Source of the DNA: Autumnicola sp041679265
GTDB taxonomy: Bacteria > Bacteroidota > Bacteroidia > Flavobacteriales > Flavobacteriaceae
Assembly: GCF_041679265.1 (NCBI RefSeq)
Contig: NZ_JBGFSM010000008.1
Location: 62,001-126,000, forward strand
Direction: 5' to 3'
DNA length: 64,000 bases
This document shows, one piece after another, positions 51,963 to 61,562 of this stretch. Every line of letters begins with the position of its first letter. Within the stretch, counting starts at the first letter, position 1. Below the pieces are notes generated by a model. The model was not told where the DNA came from and did no database searches. It saw nothing but the letters and a program-made list of their open reading frames with translations. The translations under genes were made by a program, and so were the position numbers.

Positions 51963-53366
51963 ATGAGTAAATATGATGTTGCGGTTATAGGTTCAGGCCC
52001 CGGGGGTTACGTGGCGGCCATACGCTGCGCGCAATTGGGAATGAAAACTGCGATCATAGAAAAATATTCAACTCTTGGCGGTACCTGCCTTAATGTAGGA
52101 TGTATCCCAAGTAAAGCATTGTTAGATTCCTCACACCATTATCATGATGCTATTACACATTTTGAAGAACACGGGATAGAAATTCCCGGTGAGGTAAAGC
52201 TGAATCTTGAAAAGATGATGGATCGTAAATCTTCTGTGGTAAGCCAAACCTGTGACGGGGTGAAATTCCTGATGGATAAAAATAAGATCGATGTGATTGA
52301 AGGGGTTGGTTCTTTTAAGGACAAAACCCATATAAATATTGAAAAGGATGGCGAAACTAAAACCATCGAAGCTAAAAATACCATTATCGCAACGGGTTCT
52401 AAACCTGCAAACCTGCCTTTTATAGAATTGGATAAGGAGCGGGTAATCACTTCTACGGAAGCACTTAAACTGAAGGAAATTCCCAAGCACATGATCGTGA
52501 TTGGAGGAGGAGTAATTGGGCTGGAACTCGGCCAGGTTTACCGCCGCCTTGGCGCTGAAGTTACCGTGGTGGAGTTTATGGATAGAATAATCCCAACCAT
52601 GGATAGCGCGCTTTCTAAGGAACTTACCAAAGTACTTAAAAAACAAGGCGTGAAATTTCATTTGAGCACTAAAGTGAAATCTGTGAAAAGAAATGGAGAG
52701 GAGATCACAGTGAAAGCCGATGATAAGAAAGATAAGGAGATCGAGTTAAAAGGAGATTACTGCCTGGTTTCTGTTGGGCGTAAACCTTTTACAAAAGGCC
52801 TGAATGCTGAAGCGGCCGGTGTGGAGCTCGATGATAAAGGAAGAGTGAAAGTGAATGATCATCTTCAAACCAATGTGAATAATATCTATGCTATTGGTGA
52901 TGTGGTTCGGGGGGCAATGCTTGCACATAAAGCCGAAGAAGAAGGAACTTTTGTTGCGGAAACCCTTGCAGGACAAAAACCGCATATTGATTATAACTTA
53001 ATTCCCGGTGTGGTTTACACCTGGCCAGAAGTTGCAGCGGTTGGAAAAACGGAAGAGCAACTTAAAGAAGAAGGTATAAAATATAAAGAAGGTAAGTTTC
53101 CTATGCGCGCTTTGGGACGCTCCCGTGCTAGTGGGGATCTTGATGGTCTTATAAAAATTCTTGCAGATGAAAAGACCGATGAGGTTCTTGGGGTGCATAT
53201 GATAGGCGCACGTACTGCCGATCTTATTGCTGAAGCGGTTACTGCGATGGAGTATCGTGCTTCTGCTGAAGATATCTCCCGTATGAGCCATGCGCATCCA
53301 ACATTTGCTGAAGCGGTAAAAGAAGCAGCTCTGGCAGCTACAGATAACAGGGCTTTGCACGTGTAA
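51963..53366 (+). CDS. lpdA: Dihydrolipoyl dehydrogenase
   Basis: The E3 flavoenzyme of the pyruvate and 2-oxoglutarate dehydrogenase complexes and glycine cleavage. 467 residues: FAD motif GSGPGGYVAAIR, redox disulfide GGTCLNVGCIPSKAL, NAD motif GGGVIGLELG, YAIGDVV, and the active-site HAHPTFAEA near the C-terminus. It stands alone, without E1 or E2 genes beside it. ATG start. A strong terminator follows the stop. Confidence 0.96.
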   Translation: MSKYDVAVIGSGPGGYVAAIRCAQLGMKTAIIEKYSTLGGTCLNVGCIPSKALLDSSHHYHDAITHFEEHGIEIPGEVKLNLEKMMDRKSSVVSQTCDGVKFLMDKNKIDVIEGVGSFKDKTHINIEKDGETKTIEAKNTIIATGSKPANLPFIELDKERVITSTEALKLKEIPKHMIVIGGGVIGLELGQVYRRLGAEVTVVEFMDRIIPTMDSALSKELTKVLKKQGVKFHLSTKVKSVKRNGEEITVKADDKKDKEIELKGDYCLVSVGRKPFTKGLNAEAAGVELDDKGRVKVNDHLQTNVNNIYAIGDVVRGAMLAHKAEEEGTFVAETLAGQKPHIDYNLIPGVVYTWPEVAAVGKTEEQLKEEGIKYKEGKFPMRALGRSRASGDLDGLIKILADEKTDEVLGVHMIGARTADLIAEAVTAMEYRASAEDISRMSHAHPTFAEAVKEAALAATDNRALHV

Positions 53367-53387
53367 GAGTGTAATAATATAGGTAAG

Positions 53388-53420
53388 GCCATTTTAGAGA
53401 GTTCTTTTTTCTAAAATGGC
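53388..53420 (+). terminator. Intrinsic terminator after lpdA
   Basis: An 11-base stem GCCATTTTAGA with TCTAAAATGGC followed by six T, 21 bases after the stop. Confidence 0.9.
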
Positions 53421-53554
53421 TTTTTTAATTCCGGTAAGCTAATTTCGGCAACAAAAGAGGTGGAAATAAAAAATACAAAAAGAAGCGAAAAGTTTTTAAA
53501 TTTTATGTCATAACATTTACTACTTTTAACCGTTAATTTCTAATTGTCAGAATC

Positions 53555-53662
53555 ATGAGTAAAGAAAAATCCCCTTCAAAAAATTCGGCTAAAAAAGAGC
53601 CGGTTCTAAGTTTAAAGGAAAAGCGTGCCGCCAAGGCAGCTAAGAAAAAAACCAGAACCTAA
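53555..53662 (+). CDS. Small basic lysine-rich protein, 35 residues
   Basis: Too short for most gene finders. ATG at 53555, then a 35-residue frame with a Lys- and Ala-rich second half (LSLKEKRAAKAAKKKT). The composition resembles small basic proteins I recall in Flavobacteriia, possibly nucleic-acid binding, but no function is known. A hairpin (53684-53728) begins 22 bases after the stop and supports a real transcript. It stands alone between lpdA and the helicase. Confidence 0.6.
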   Translation: MSKEKSPSKNSAKKEPVLSLKEKRAAKAAKKKTRT

Positions 53663-53683
53663 TTTTAAATTATAGGATAACAG

Positions 53684-53728
53684 GCTGTATAAAAACCCAG
53701 AAGAAAAACTTCTCTATTTTTATGCAGC
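53684..53728 (+). terminator. Intrinsic terminator after the small basic ORF
   Basis: GCTGTATAAAAA pairs with TTTTTATGCAGC (one wobble pair) and has an inner GAAG/CTTC stem, followed by TTTTTC. Confidence 0.75.
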
Positions 53729-53833
53729 TTTTTCTTTGAGTAAAGAACTGAAGAAGGACTATTTATTCAATGAATTGGCAAATAGTAAGCTCGAATAAAT
53801 AAAAATTTTTAAGCCGGTAAGGGGAATATTTCG

Positions 53834-55177
53834 CTATTTCTTTTTATTTCTATGGGCATTTTTATCGCCCCTGGTTTTAGGCTTCTTGTATTTCTTTCCA
53901 ATTTCGCGCCGGTAAGAACCTCCAAGATTTTGCTTCTTGTTTTTTTCCTTTTTCTCATGAAAGGCAGGGCCCGCTTGTTCTGCTTTACCGTGCGGATTGT
54001 TAATTTCAATCGCCCGGGGTTTTTCCTCGGGGATTAATTCGGTAGAAATTTCTACTTCTTCCGGAAGTTTAGCCTGCGGAATCTTCATATTCATTAATCC
54101 TTCAATAGCACTAAGCTTTTCCGCTTCCTTTTCAGTAACAAATAATAGCGAATTGCCTTTTTGCGCTGCACGCCCTGTTCTTCCTATTCTATGCATGTAA
54201 TTTTCGGGATATGAAGGAACATCCAGGTTGATTACATGGCTAATATTATTAATATCCAGCCCTCTCGCCATAACATCGGTAGCAATCAGTATGCGGCAAA
54301 ACCCATCTGCAAATTGCCTCAGGCTTCTTAACCTGTAATTCTGTCCTTTTCCGGTATGGACTACTGCGGCTTCCTCGGCAAATTGAGGACTTAAGCTTTC
54401 AAAAAGACGGTCTGCAAGGCGTTTATTTTCGGTGAAAACTAGCACTCTTTGGAAAGTATCTTTATCGGAAAGCAGGTACTTCAAAAAGTTAGCTTTAGTA
54501 TTAAAATTTAGAATTTCATACACCTCTTGCGAGATGTTTTCCAGAGGAGTACCACTTACCGCTACCGAAATTTTTTCCGGAGCCTTAAAACTGGCCTCAA
54601 TCAGTTTCTCAACATTTTCGGTCATGGTGGCAGAAAACATGATACTTTGCCGGTTTTCAGGAAGTATTTCCAAAAGGTTAATAATTTGAAATTTAAAACC
54701 CAGGTCCAGCATGACATCCACTTCATCTATTACCATTTTTTGAATAGATTTCAGCAACACGGCTCTTCTTAAAACAAGGTCGTAGAGCCGCCTTGGGGTG
54801 GCCACCACTATATCCTGGCCCTGCATTAAATCCTGGTGTTGTGTGTTGATATTCACCCCGCCATAAACTCCGGAAACCCGTAAATTAATATATTTTGCCA
54901 GCTTCTCAATCTCTTCCACTACCTGAACCACCAGTTCCCGCGTGGGTACCATAATGAGAATACGCGGATTTTTTTGTTCAGAATATTTAAGCATCCTCAA
55001 TAAGGGAAGAAGATAGGCGAAGGTTTTTCCCGTACCGGTTTGTGCAATTCCCACCACATCTTTGCCAGACATAATAGAAGAAAAAGCCTGTTCCTGGATG
55101 GGAGTTGGAGTATGAAAATTCATATCCTCCAGCGCGTTGCGCAAAGGAGTGTTTAAGTTAAGGTCCTGAAATGTCAA
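53834..55177 (-). CDS. DEAD-box RNA helicase (RhlE-like)
   Basis: A helicase of about 447 residues that unwinds RNA in ribosome assembly or decay. The motifs are complete: Q motif near F and TPTPIQEQ, AQTGTGKT, VPTRELVVQ, VATPRRLYDL, VDEVDVM (variant of DEAD), SATM, ARGLDINNISHVIN and HRIGRTGRA. The Walker B box reads DEVD, not DEAD. The C-terminal tail is Lys-rich. I set the start at a TTG at 55177 (MTFQDLNLNTPL); the longer frame from 55201 begins inside a -7 box. Transcribed convergently with the small basic ORF. Confidence 0.88.
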   Translation of the reverse strand: MTFQDLNLNTPLRNALEDMNFHTPTPIQEQAFSSIMSGKDVVGIAQTGTGKTFAYLLPLLRMLKYSEQKNPRILIMVPTRELVVQVVEEIEKLAKYINLRVSGVYGGVNINTQHQDLMQGQDIVVATPRRLYDLVLRRAVLLKSIQKMVIDEVDVMLDLGFKFQIINLLEILPENRQSIMFSATMTENVEKLIEASFKAPEKISVAVSGTPLENISQEVYEILNFNTKANFLKYLLSDKDTFQRVLVFTENKRLADRLFESLSPQFAEEAAVVHTGKGQNYRLRSLRQFADGFCRILIATDVMARGLDINNISHVINLDVPSYPENYMHRIGRTGRAAQKGNSLLFVTEKEAEKLSAIEGLMNMKIPQAKLPEEVEISTELIPEEKPRAIEINNPHGKAEQAGPAFHEKKEKNKKQNLGGSYRREIGKKYKKPKTRGDKNAHRNKKK

Positions 55178-55198
55178 AATGTGATGTTTAATTTTTGG

Positions 55199-55206
55199 CA
55201 AAGGTA
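55199..55206 (-). promoter_or_regulatory. -7 box of the helicase gene
   Basis: The minus strand reads TACCTTTG, matching TAnnTTTG. The transcript would start near 55192, so translation must begin downstream of the TTG at 55201. Confidence 0.55.
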
Positions 55207-55249
55207 CACTTTGATTTTCAATTGGATAATTGATACCGAAACGGGAATA

Positions 55250-56128
55250 TTAAGCAATAGTAATTTTGTAGGCAGCTTTAAAGTCCGTTGCCGCTGGAAG
55301 TGCTATTATTCCTTCTTTAGTTTTTAGGTTTTGATCTGTGCCTTCAATATCTGCTATTCCCAACCATGGTTCTATGCAAACATAAGGAGCGCCAGGTTTT
55401 GCCCAAATTCCCAGGTTTTTAAAATTGGAATATTCCATGCTGAGAATAGTACCAGATTTTTTACTTTTTAGAGCCACCTTTTTTGAGGGAATATCTTTAA
55501 AAATCAAGGCATCATTATCAAAAAGCCGTGGATGAAGCTCAAATTTACTTTCATTTTTCAGAACTTCTCTAGTCTGATGGCTTACCAGGCCTTCCCCGTT
55601 TAAAAGATATGTTTTTAAGTTCATAACCTGGTCGAATTCCAGGTAGCAATCTTCATATTTTTCCTCTTCATGAACCGGAGCATTAAAAGCCGGGTGGCCC
55701 CCAAGCGAAAAGTACAGGGATTTATTATCAAGATTGGTGACATGATGTGAAACCTCCAAAGCTTTTCCTTTCAGCTTAAAAGCGATTTGAAAATCAAATT
55801 TAAACGGATATGATTTTAAAGTTTCTTCGGAATAAATAAGTTCAAAAACCAGCATTTCTTCTGTTCTGCGCTTTAATCTTACGGCCTCGTTATTCCTAAT
55901 AAGTCCGTGTTTTGGGATCTGGTATTTTTTGCCTTCGTAAAGGTAGAAACCTTCCTTTAAAACCCCAATCACCGGAAATAAATTGGGAGCATGGCTGCTC
56001 CAAATTTCAGGATTTGCCTGCCACAGGTGCTCAATAGAGGTTTCCTTATTTATAATACTGCACAGCTCGGCGCCTTTTTGAAGAACCGAGATCTTCAGGT
56101 GGTCGTTTTCAATACTATACTTTTCCAA
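55250..56128 (-). CDS. Aldose 1-epimerase family protein
   Basis: A beta-sandwich mutarotase-like protein. Typical features are SIENDHLKISVLQKGAEL at the N-terminus, HGLIRN with the conserved His and Arg, GGHPAFNAP and a late CIEPWLGIAD. The fold fits the epimerase/YihR group that acts on aldoses or aldose phosphates. I start it at a TTG at 56128, where homologous proteins usually begin; a TTG at 56167 would add 13 residues. No ATG exists in either place. Divergent from the FMN reductase gene. Confidence 0.8.
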   Translation of the reverse strand: MEKYSIENDHLKISVLQKGAELCSIINKETSIEHLWQANPEIWSSHAPNLFPVIGVLKEGFYLYEGKKYQIPKHGLIRNNEAVRLKRRTEEMLVFELIYSEETLKSYPFKFDFQIAFKLKGKALEVSHHVTNLDNKSLYFSLGGHPAFNAPVHEEEKYEDCYLEFDQVMNLKTYLLNGEGLVSHQTREVLKNESKFELHPRLFDNDALIFKDIPSKKVALKSKKSGTILSMEYSNFKNLGIWAKPGAPYVCIEPWLGIADIEGTDQNLKTKEGIIALPAATDFKAAYKITIA

Positions 56129-56232
56129 ATATTTGATATTTTCAGTAAAATTTAAAGTTACAATCAATATTGTTCTTCTTTAATATCACTCCCCCATTTT
56201 TACCTATTTTTAATCAAAATTACTATTCCTTT

Positions 56233-56769
56233 ATGAAAAAGATCCTAGCTTTTGCCGGTTCCAATAGCAGCACTTCTATAAATCAACGCCTCTTGACCCA
56301 TATTACTGGAAGAATCCAGGGGCATGAAATGAAGCTTATAAAGCTTATTGATTATCCAATCCCAATTTACAGAGCCGATGATGAAAAGGAAAAAGGCATC
56401 CCGGTGAATGTAACCATTGTTAAAAATCTCATTGCCGAAAGTGACGCTCTAATTATTGCTGCAAATGAACATAATGGAAATGTTTCAGCATTTTTTAAAA
56501 ATTTTATAGACTGGCTGTCCCGGGCCGATCGTACTTTTTTAAAAGATAAAAAAGTGCTTCTCATTAGTACTTCTCCCGGTGCCAGGGGAGCTGCTTCTTC
56601 TTTGGAATATTTAAAGAGAATATTGCCCAGGTTTGGTGGGCAGGTGATCCAAAGCTTTAGTTTTCCTTCTTTTCATGATAATTTTAAGGATAATAAAGTA
56701 GTTAACGAGGTGCTGGATATGGGAATTGAAGATGTCTTGACTACCTTTGCGCATCAAATTGAAAGTTAA
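56233..56769 (+). CDS. NADPH-dependent FMN reductase family protein
   Basis: A 178-residue flavodoxin-like reductase. LAFAGSNSSTSINQRLL is the phosphate-binding loop, NEHNGNVSAFFKNFIDWLSR the central conserved part and STSPGARGAA the later one. It reduces FMN, quinones or azo compounds. ATG at 56233; the earlier frame adds 21 hydrophobic residues with no match. Its stop is directly followed by the pabB GTG, so the two form an operon. Confidence 0.87.
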   Translation: MKKILAFAGSNSSTSINQRLLTHITGRIQGHEMKLIKLIDYPIPIYRADDEKEKGIPVNVTIVKNLIAESDALIIAANEHNGNVSAFFKNFIDWLSRADRTFLKDKKVLLISTSPGARGAASSLEYLKRILPRFGGQVIQSFSFPSFHDNFKDNKVVNEVLDMGIEDVLTTFAHQIES

Positions 56770-58071
56770 GTGCGCACTACCAAATCTTACAAGTTAACCC
56801 ATCCGGGTAAATTTAAAGACCAATTATTTGAATGGAGCCGGCAGTTTGATGAAATCGCCTGGCTGGACAGTAATGACTATGATCGTGAAAAGAGCAATTT
56901 TGACGCTCTGCTGGCTGTCACGGCTTTTACGGCTATTAAAACAGATTCTTTTCAGGCTTTTAAAAGGCTTCAGGAATACCAGCAAACCACTAAAGACTGG
57001 ATTTTTGGATACTTGTCATATGATCTTAAAAATGATGTGGAGCAGCTGAAATCTAAAAATTTTGACGGATTGCAGTTTCCCGACCTGTATTTTTTTCAGC
57101 CTCAAAAAATAATTATTCTTAAAGCTAATATTGCTGAGTTTCATTATTTGCGAATGGTAGATGATGAAATAGACATGGATATGGAGAAAATTCTTTCCGC
57201 GGCAAAAGAAGAAGAGCCTGAAACCAGCAGTATTCGAAAAATCGAATTGAAGAGCAGGCTTTCCCATTCAGAATATATTGAAAAAGTAAAAACCATGCTG
57301 ACTCACATTCAACGCGGTGACATTTATGAAGCTAATTTTTGCCAGGAATTTTTTGCAGAAAATGCCAGGATAAGTCCGCACAAGGTTTTTACAAAACTCA
57401 ATGCATTGTCCCGCCCGCCCTTCGCCACTTTTATTAAACTGGAGCAGCAATATCTTATGTGCGCCTCTCCAGAACGCTACATGAAAAAAAGCGGAAATAA
57501 AATTACTTCGCAACCTATTAAAGGAACGGCAAGAAGGTCCGGGGATAAAAAAGAAGATCTTGAAATCGCCCAAAAACTGGAACATGATCCCAAGGAAATT
57601 TCTGAGAATGTAATGATTGTGGATCTTGTTCGTAACGACCTTTCAAAAATTGCTAAAAAAGGCAGCGTGCTGGTGAAAGAGCTTTGTAAAGTATATAGTT
57701 TTGAGCAGGTGCATCAAATGATTTCAACCGTTTCAGCGCAGTTGGAAGAAGGAATTCCCGCTGTGGAAGTCCTTCGCTCAACTTTTCCTATGGGAAGCAT
57801 GACCGGGGCTCCCAAGATTTCAGCAATGAAAATTATTGAAGAACTCGAGGAAACCAAACGAGGCCTGTATAGCGGTGCAGTAGGTTATTTCACACCCGGC
57901 GACGATTTCGATTTTAATGTGGTGATTAGAAGTATTCTTTATAATGCTGAAAATCAATATGTCTCTTTCTCTGTAGGTGGCGCTATTACTTCAAAATCTT
58001 CTCCGGAAAAGGAATATGAGGAATGCCTGCTGAAAGCAAAAGCGATGCGGGAAGCTTTATCGGCCAGCTGA
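56770..58071 (+). CDS. pabB: Aminodeoxychorismate synthase component I (PabB)
   Basis: The chorismate-binding subunit that forms aminodeoxychorismate on the way to p-aminobenzoate and folate. 433 residues; the signature ITSQPIKGTARR has the Lys of PIKGT, which marks PabB rather than anthranilate synthase (PIAGT). DLVRNDLSKIA, STFPMGSMTGAPK and YSGAVGYF are the rest of the active site. GTG start at 56770, next to the FMN reductase stop. No glutamine amidotransferase subunit is adjacent, so PabA must be elsewhere or shared. Confidence 0.9.
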   Translation: MRTTKSYKLTHPGKFKDQLFEWSRQFDEIAWLDSNDYDREKSNFDALLAVTAFTAIKTDSFQAFKRLQEYQQTTKDWIFGYLSYDLKNDVEQLKSKNFDGLQFPDLYFFQPQKIIILKANIAEFHYLRMVDDEIDMDMEKILSAAKEEEPETSSIRKIELKSRLSHSEYIEKVKTMLTHIQRGDIYEANFCQEFFAENARISPHKVFTKLNALSRPPFATFIKLEQQYLMCASPERYMKKSGNKITSQPIKGTARRSGDKKEDLEIAQKLEHDPKEISENVMIVDLVRNDLSKIAKKGSVLVKELCKVYSFEQVHQMISTVSAQLEEGIPAVEVLRSTFPMGSMTGAPKISAMKIIEELEETKRGLYSGAVGYFTPGDDFDFNVVIRSILYNAENQYVSFSVGGAITSKSSPEKEYEECLLKAKAMREALSAS

Positions 58072-58145
58072 AGCTTAAAGTTATAGGAATTTTCTTCTGA
58101 AAGCAAAAAATACCGGTCATTGGAAACAATTATCGCCTGCCTTTG

Positions 58146-58153
58146 TATATTTG
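58146..58153 (+). promoter_or_regulatory. -7 box of tilS
   Basis: TATATTTG matches TAnnTTTG and ends 6 bases before the ATG at 58160, so the message may be leaderless. A TTG at 58120-58122 is 23 bases upstream, slightly far for a standard -33. Confidence 0.5.
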
Positions 58154-58159
58154 AAACAA

Positions 58160-59476
58160 ATGGAAAAATCTTTCAGAAATCTTATCAAGAGCCGTTTTCC
58201 TTTTTTATGCGGAAAAAGACTGCTGCTGGCAGTTAGTGGCGGAATAGACAGTGTGGTGCTGGCTTACCTTTGTAAAAATGCCAAACTCGATTTTGCCATA
58301 GCGCATTGTAACTTTAATTTGCGCGGAACCGAGAGTGACGGGGATGAAGATTTTGTGATTGACCTGGCAGATGAGCTGGAAGTAGAAATTTTTACCCAGA
58401 ATTTTGATACCGAAGCTTTTGCTGAAGAAGCCGGAATCTCCATCCAAATGGCGGCGCGAGAACTCCGTTACGATTGGTTTAAGGAATTACAAACTACCTT
58501 GAATTTTGAATATTTACTTACCGGCCATCACCTAAACGATAACCTGGAAACCTTTCTCATTAACCTGGTTCGCGGTACGGGCCTGGAAGGTTTAAGCGGT
58601 ATTAATGCCGAAAGGGAAAATATGGTGCGCCCTTTGCTCGATTTTTCCAGGAAGGAAATTGAAGCTTATGCTCATGAGAAGCATATAAAATGGCGGGAAG
58701 ACAGCAGCAATATTTCTACAAAATACCTTCGGAATAAAATAAGACATGATGTAGTGCCTGTTTTGGAAGAACTCAACCCGCAGTTATTGCAAAGCTTTAA
58801 GCAAACGCAATTAAATCTTAAGGAAAGCGAAGCTTTGGTGGAAGATTACATGAGCCTCATATATCCCAAGGTGATCAAAAAAAATCAATTTGGATATGAG
58901 CTGGATATTGATTTTTTAAAAAAAATTCCCAACACCAAAGCCGTCATGTATCAGCTTTTGAAAACCTTTGGTTTTACCGAGTGGGATGATGTTTATAATC
59001 TATTGAATGCCCAACCCGGGAAAATGGTTTTCTCTAATGAATACCGGCTTATTAAAGACAGAGAAACTCTTATCCTCACCGAAATAAACCATCTGGAGGA
59101 TAAAATTTACAAAGTCGCTGAAGGTGAGGAAATGGTGATGCTGCCCATGGGAAGAATAGCCCTCACCGAAGCCGGAAAAATGGATGACAGCCCCAATTCT
59201 TCCAGGATCTTTGTAGCGAAGGAAAAACTAAAATTCCCACTCAGCATTAGAAAATGGAAAACAGGAGATTTTTTCTATCCCTTCGGGATGAAAGGCAAAA
59301 AGAAGGTAAGCGACTTCTTTAAGGATAAAAAGATGTCTTTGCCTGAAAAAGAGCGTACCTGGTTGCTTTGTTCGGGAGAGGATATTGTTTGGATAATTAA
59401 TTACCGGGCAGACGATCGTTATAAAATTACTTCAGAAACCACAACTATTCTCCGTATAAGCTGCTCCTTCTATTAA
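58160..59476 (+). CDS. tilS: tRNA(Ile)-lysidine synthase TilS
   Basis: Adds lysine to C34 of the CAU-anticodon tRNA-Ile so that it reads AUA. The PP-loop is AVSGGIDSVV near residue 25, followed by LTGHHLNDNLETFL and the RNKIRHDVVP region. The C-terminal TilS domain is present to residue 438 (WKTGDFFYPFGMKGKKKVSD). The start is ATG 58160; a TTG at 58151 is inside the -7 box. Essential in most bacteria. It is 88 bases after pabB, with its own promoter. Confidence 0.93.
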   Translation: MEKSFRNLIKSRFPFLCGKRLLLAVSGGIDSVVLAYLCKNAKLDFAIAHCNFNLRGTESDGDEDFVIDLADELEVEIFTQNFDTEAFAEEAGISIQMAARELRYDWFKELQTTLNFEYLLTGHHLNDNLETFLINLVRGTGLEGLSGINAERENMVRPLLDFSRKEIEAYAHEKHIKWREDSSNISTKYLRNKIRHDVVPVLEELNPQLLQSFKQTQLNLKESEALVEDYMSLIYPKVIKKNQFGYELDIDFLKKIPNTKAVMYQLLKTFGFTEWDDVYNLLNAQPGKMVFSNEYRLIKDRETLILTEINHLEDKIYKVAEGEEMVMLPMGRIALTEAGKMDDSPNSSRIFVAKEKLKFPLSIRKWKTGDFFYPFGMKGKKKVSDFFKDKKMSLPEKERTWLLCSGEDIVWIINYRADDRYKITSETTTILRISCSFY

Positions 59477-59631
59477 GAAAGTATGGATTTTCACCCTTTT
59501 TGCCTGTTCCGTGCGGGCATAATTTTAGCGATCCTGTAAGTATATGAAGGGATGCAGGTAACGTAAAAACCGAATTTTCTTTATGTTTATTGCAGTAATT
59601 TCTATCTTTAGCAGCATTAAAAAATCCCGTA

Positions 59632-61485
59632 ATGAAATTATTCCGAATTATTCTGCTGCTCCACATCTTCGTTTTTGTTGGGGCACAGTCCTTTGCGCAA
59701 CTTCAGGAAAATTATGAAGTTTCTGAACACTATACCAAAATGGAAGTAGATATCCCTATGAGGGATGGTACAAAGCTACATACCACCATATATTCACCCA
59801 AAGACACTGCCCGCGAATATCCCATTTTGATGCAGCGTACTCCATACAGTTCCCGGCCTTATGGAGAAGGGGAGTTTAGGTCTAAAATTGGCCCTAACGA
59901 ATATTTGATGCAGCAGGGAAATATTATAGTGTATCAGGATGTGCGCGGCAGGTGGATGAGTGAAGGGAAATATGATAATATGCGGGCATTCCTTCCGAAT
60001 AAAAAAGGAGAGGAATTCGATGAAGCCAGTGATACTTACGATACCATAGACTGGCTGGTAAAAAATGTAGAAAACAACAACGGCAGGGTTGGAACCTGGG
60101 GCATTTCTTATCCCGGTTTTTACGCAACCTATTCCCTTCTAAGCGGCCACCCGGCTTTAAAAGCGGTTTCTCCGCAGGCCAGTATCAGCGATTTCTTTTT
60201 TGACGATTTTCATCATAACGGAGCCTATTTGTTGAGTTACTGGAGAGCTACCGCGCTTTTTGGATATCAAAAAGATGGCCCTACAGATGAAGCCTGGTAC
60301 AACTTACCCGAGTTGGAAACAAAAGATCAATACCAATTCTTTCTGGATGCCGGCCCTTTGAGCAACCTGGATGAATATTATAAAGAGGATAACGAATTCT
60401 GGCAGCAGTTAAAAGAACATCCAAATTATGATGAATTCTGGCAATCCCGTGGAATTGTACAGTACATGAAAGGCATTAAACCTGCGGTGATGATTGTGGG
60501 CGGCCTTTTTGATGCAGAAGACCTTTACGGCCCTTTCCATATTTACAAAAGCATAGAACAGAACAGTGATAATTATAATATTCTGGTATATGGCCCCTGG
60601 AGCCACGGCGATTGGGCCAGGGCAGAAGATAGGCAGACCGTGGGTAATATTTATTTTGGGGATAGTATTTCTGCAGACTTCCAAAAAAATTATGAAACCG
60701 TTTTCTTTAATCATTTTCTTAAAGGGGAAGCAAACGGCAACACCGGCCTGGCTGAAGCTCACCTCTATGATACCGGCGAAAGAAAATGGAATAATTACAC
60801 CCAGTGGCCACCGGAAAATACTGCAAAAAGAACCTATTATTTAGGAGAAAACCAAAAATTGACTCCTTCACCCACAGATTCAAAACAGGAATTTGTGAGT
60901 GATCCCAAAAAACCAATTTCTTATAATAATGAAATTAAAACGGTTTTTACGCCAAGAGAATATATGACCGGGGACCAGCGTTTTGCGGCGAGAAGGCCGG
61001 ATGTTCTGGTTTTTGAGACCGATGTTCTGGAAGAAGATCTTAAAATGGCAGGGCCCATAAAGGCAATGTTAGAAGTAGCCACAACAGGTACCGCGGCAGA
61101 CTGGGTGGTAAAAGTGATTGATGTTTTTCCTCCCGATGCTGAAGATTATGAAGAAACCCCGGCACATTTAAAAATGAGCAATTATCACATGATGGTGCGC
61201 AGCGAAGTGATGAGGGGAAGATTTAGAAATAGTTTTGAAAATCCTGAAGCTTTTGAGCCCAACAAAAAAACTGCAGTAAATTTAGACCTTCAGGCAATTA
61301 ACCATACCTTTAAGAAAGGGCACAAATTGCAAATCCAGATACAAAGTACCTGGTTTCCCCTTATAGACCTAAATCCGCAGACTTATGTGCCCAATATTTT
61401 TGAGGCTGAAGAAAAAGATTTTCAAAAACAAACCCACACTGTTTACGGAGATTCCGCAATAGAATTTACGGTACTTCAGGAATAA
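59632..61485 (+). CDS. CocE/NonD family hydrolase (X-Pro dipeptidyl-peptidase-like), exported
   Basis: A 617-residue secreted hydrolase. Signal peptide to about QSFAQ, then an alpha/beta hydrolase domain with RGRW oxyanion region, the nucleophile elbow GTWGISYPGFYATY, the acid Asp in GGLFDAEDLYGP and the His in GPWSHGDWA. The C-terminal jelly-roll (residues 380-617) is the PepX_C domain. Relatives are ester or amide hydrolases and X-Pro peptidases; the substrate cannot be assigned. ATG start, 77 bases before the DUF885 gene. Confidence 0.9.
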   Translation: MKLFRIILLLHIFVFVGAQSFAQLQENYEVSEHYTKMEVDIPMRDGTKLHTTIYSPKDTAREYPILMQRTPYSSRPYGEGEFRSKIGPNEYLMQQGNIIVYQDVRGRWMSEGKYDNMRAFLPNKKGEEFDEASDTYDTIDWLVKNVENNNGRVGTWGISYPGFYATYSLLSGHPALKAVSPQASISDFFFDDFHHNGAYLLSYWRATALFGYQKDGPTDEAWYNLPELETKDQYQFFLDAGPLSNLDEYYKEDNEFWQQLKEHPNYDEFWQSRGIVQYMKGIKPAVMIVGGLFDAEDLYGPFHIYKSIEQNSDNYNILVYGPWSHGDWARAEDRQTVGNIYFGDSISADFQKNYETVFFNHFLKGEANGNTGLAEAHLYDTGERKWNNYTQWPPENTAKRTYYLGENQKLTPSPTDSKQEFVSDPKKPISYNNEIKTVFTPREYMTGDQRFAARRPDVLVFETDVLEEDLKMAGPIKAMLEVATTGTAADWVVKVIDVFPPDAEDYEETPAHLKMSNYHMMVRSEVMRGRFRNSFENPEAFEPNKKTAVNLDLQAINHTFKKGHKLQIQIQSTWFPLIDLNPQTYVPNIFEAEEKDFQKQTHTVYGDSAIEFTVLQE

Positions 61486-61562
61486 CCTTTATAGTGTCAC
61501 CCCGGCGTAAGAACTAATTTTGCGCTTCGGGCGGTCATTAGGTTAAGGCTAAAAATCTGGAA

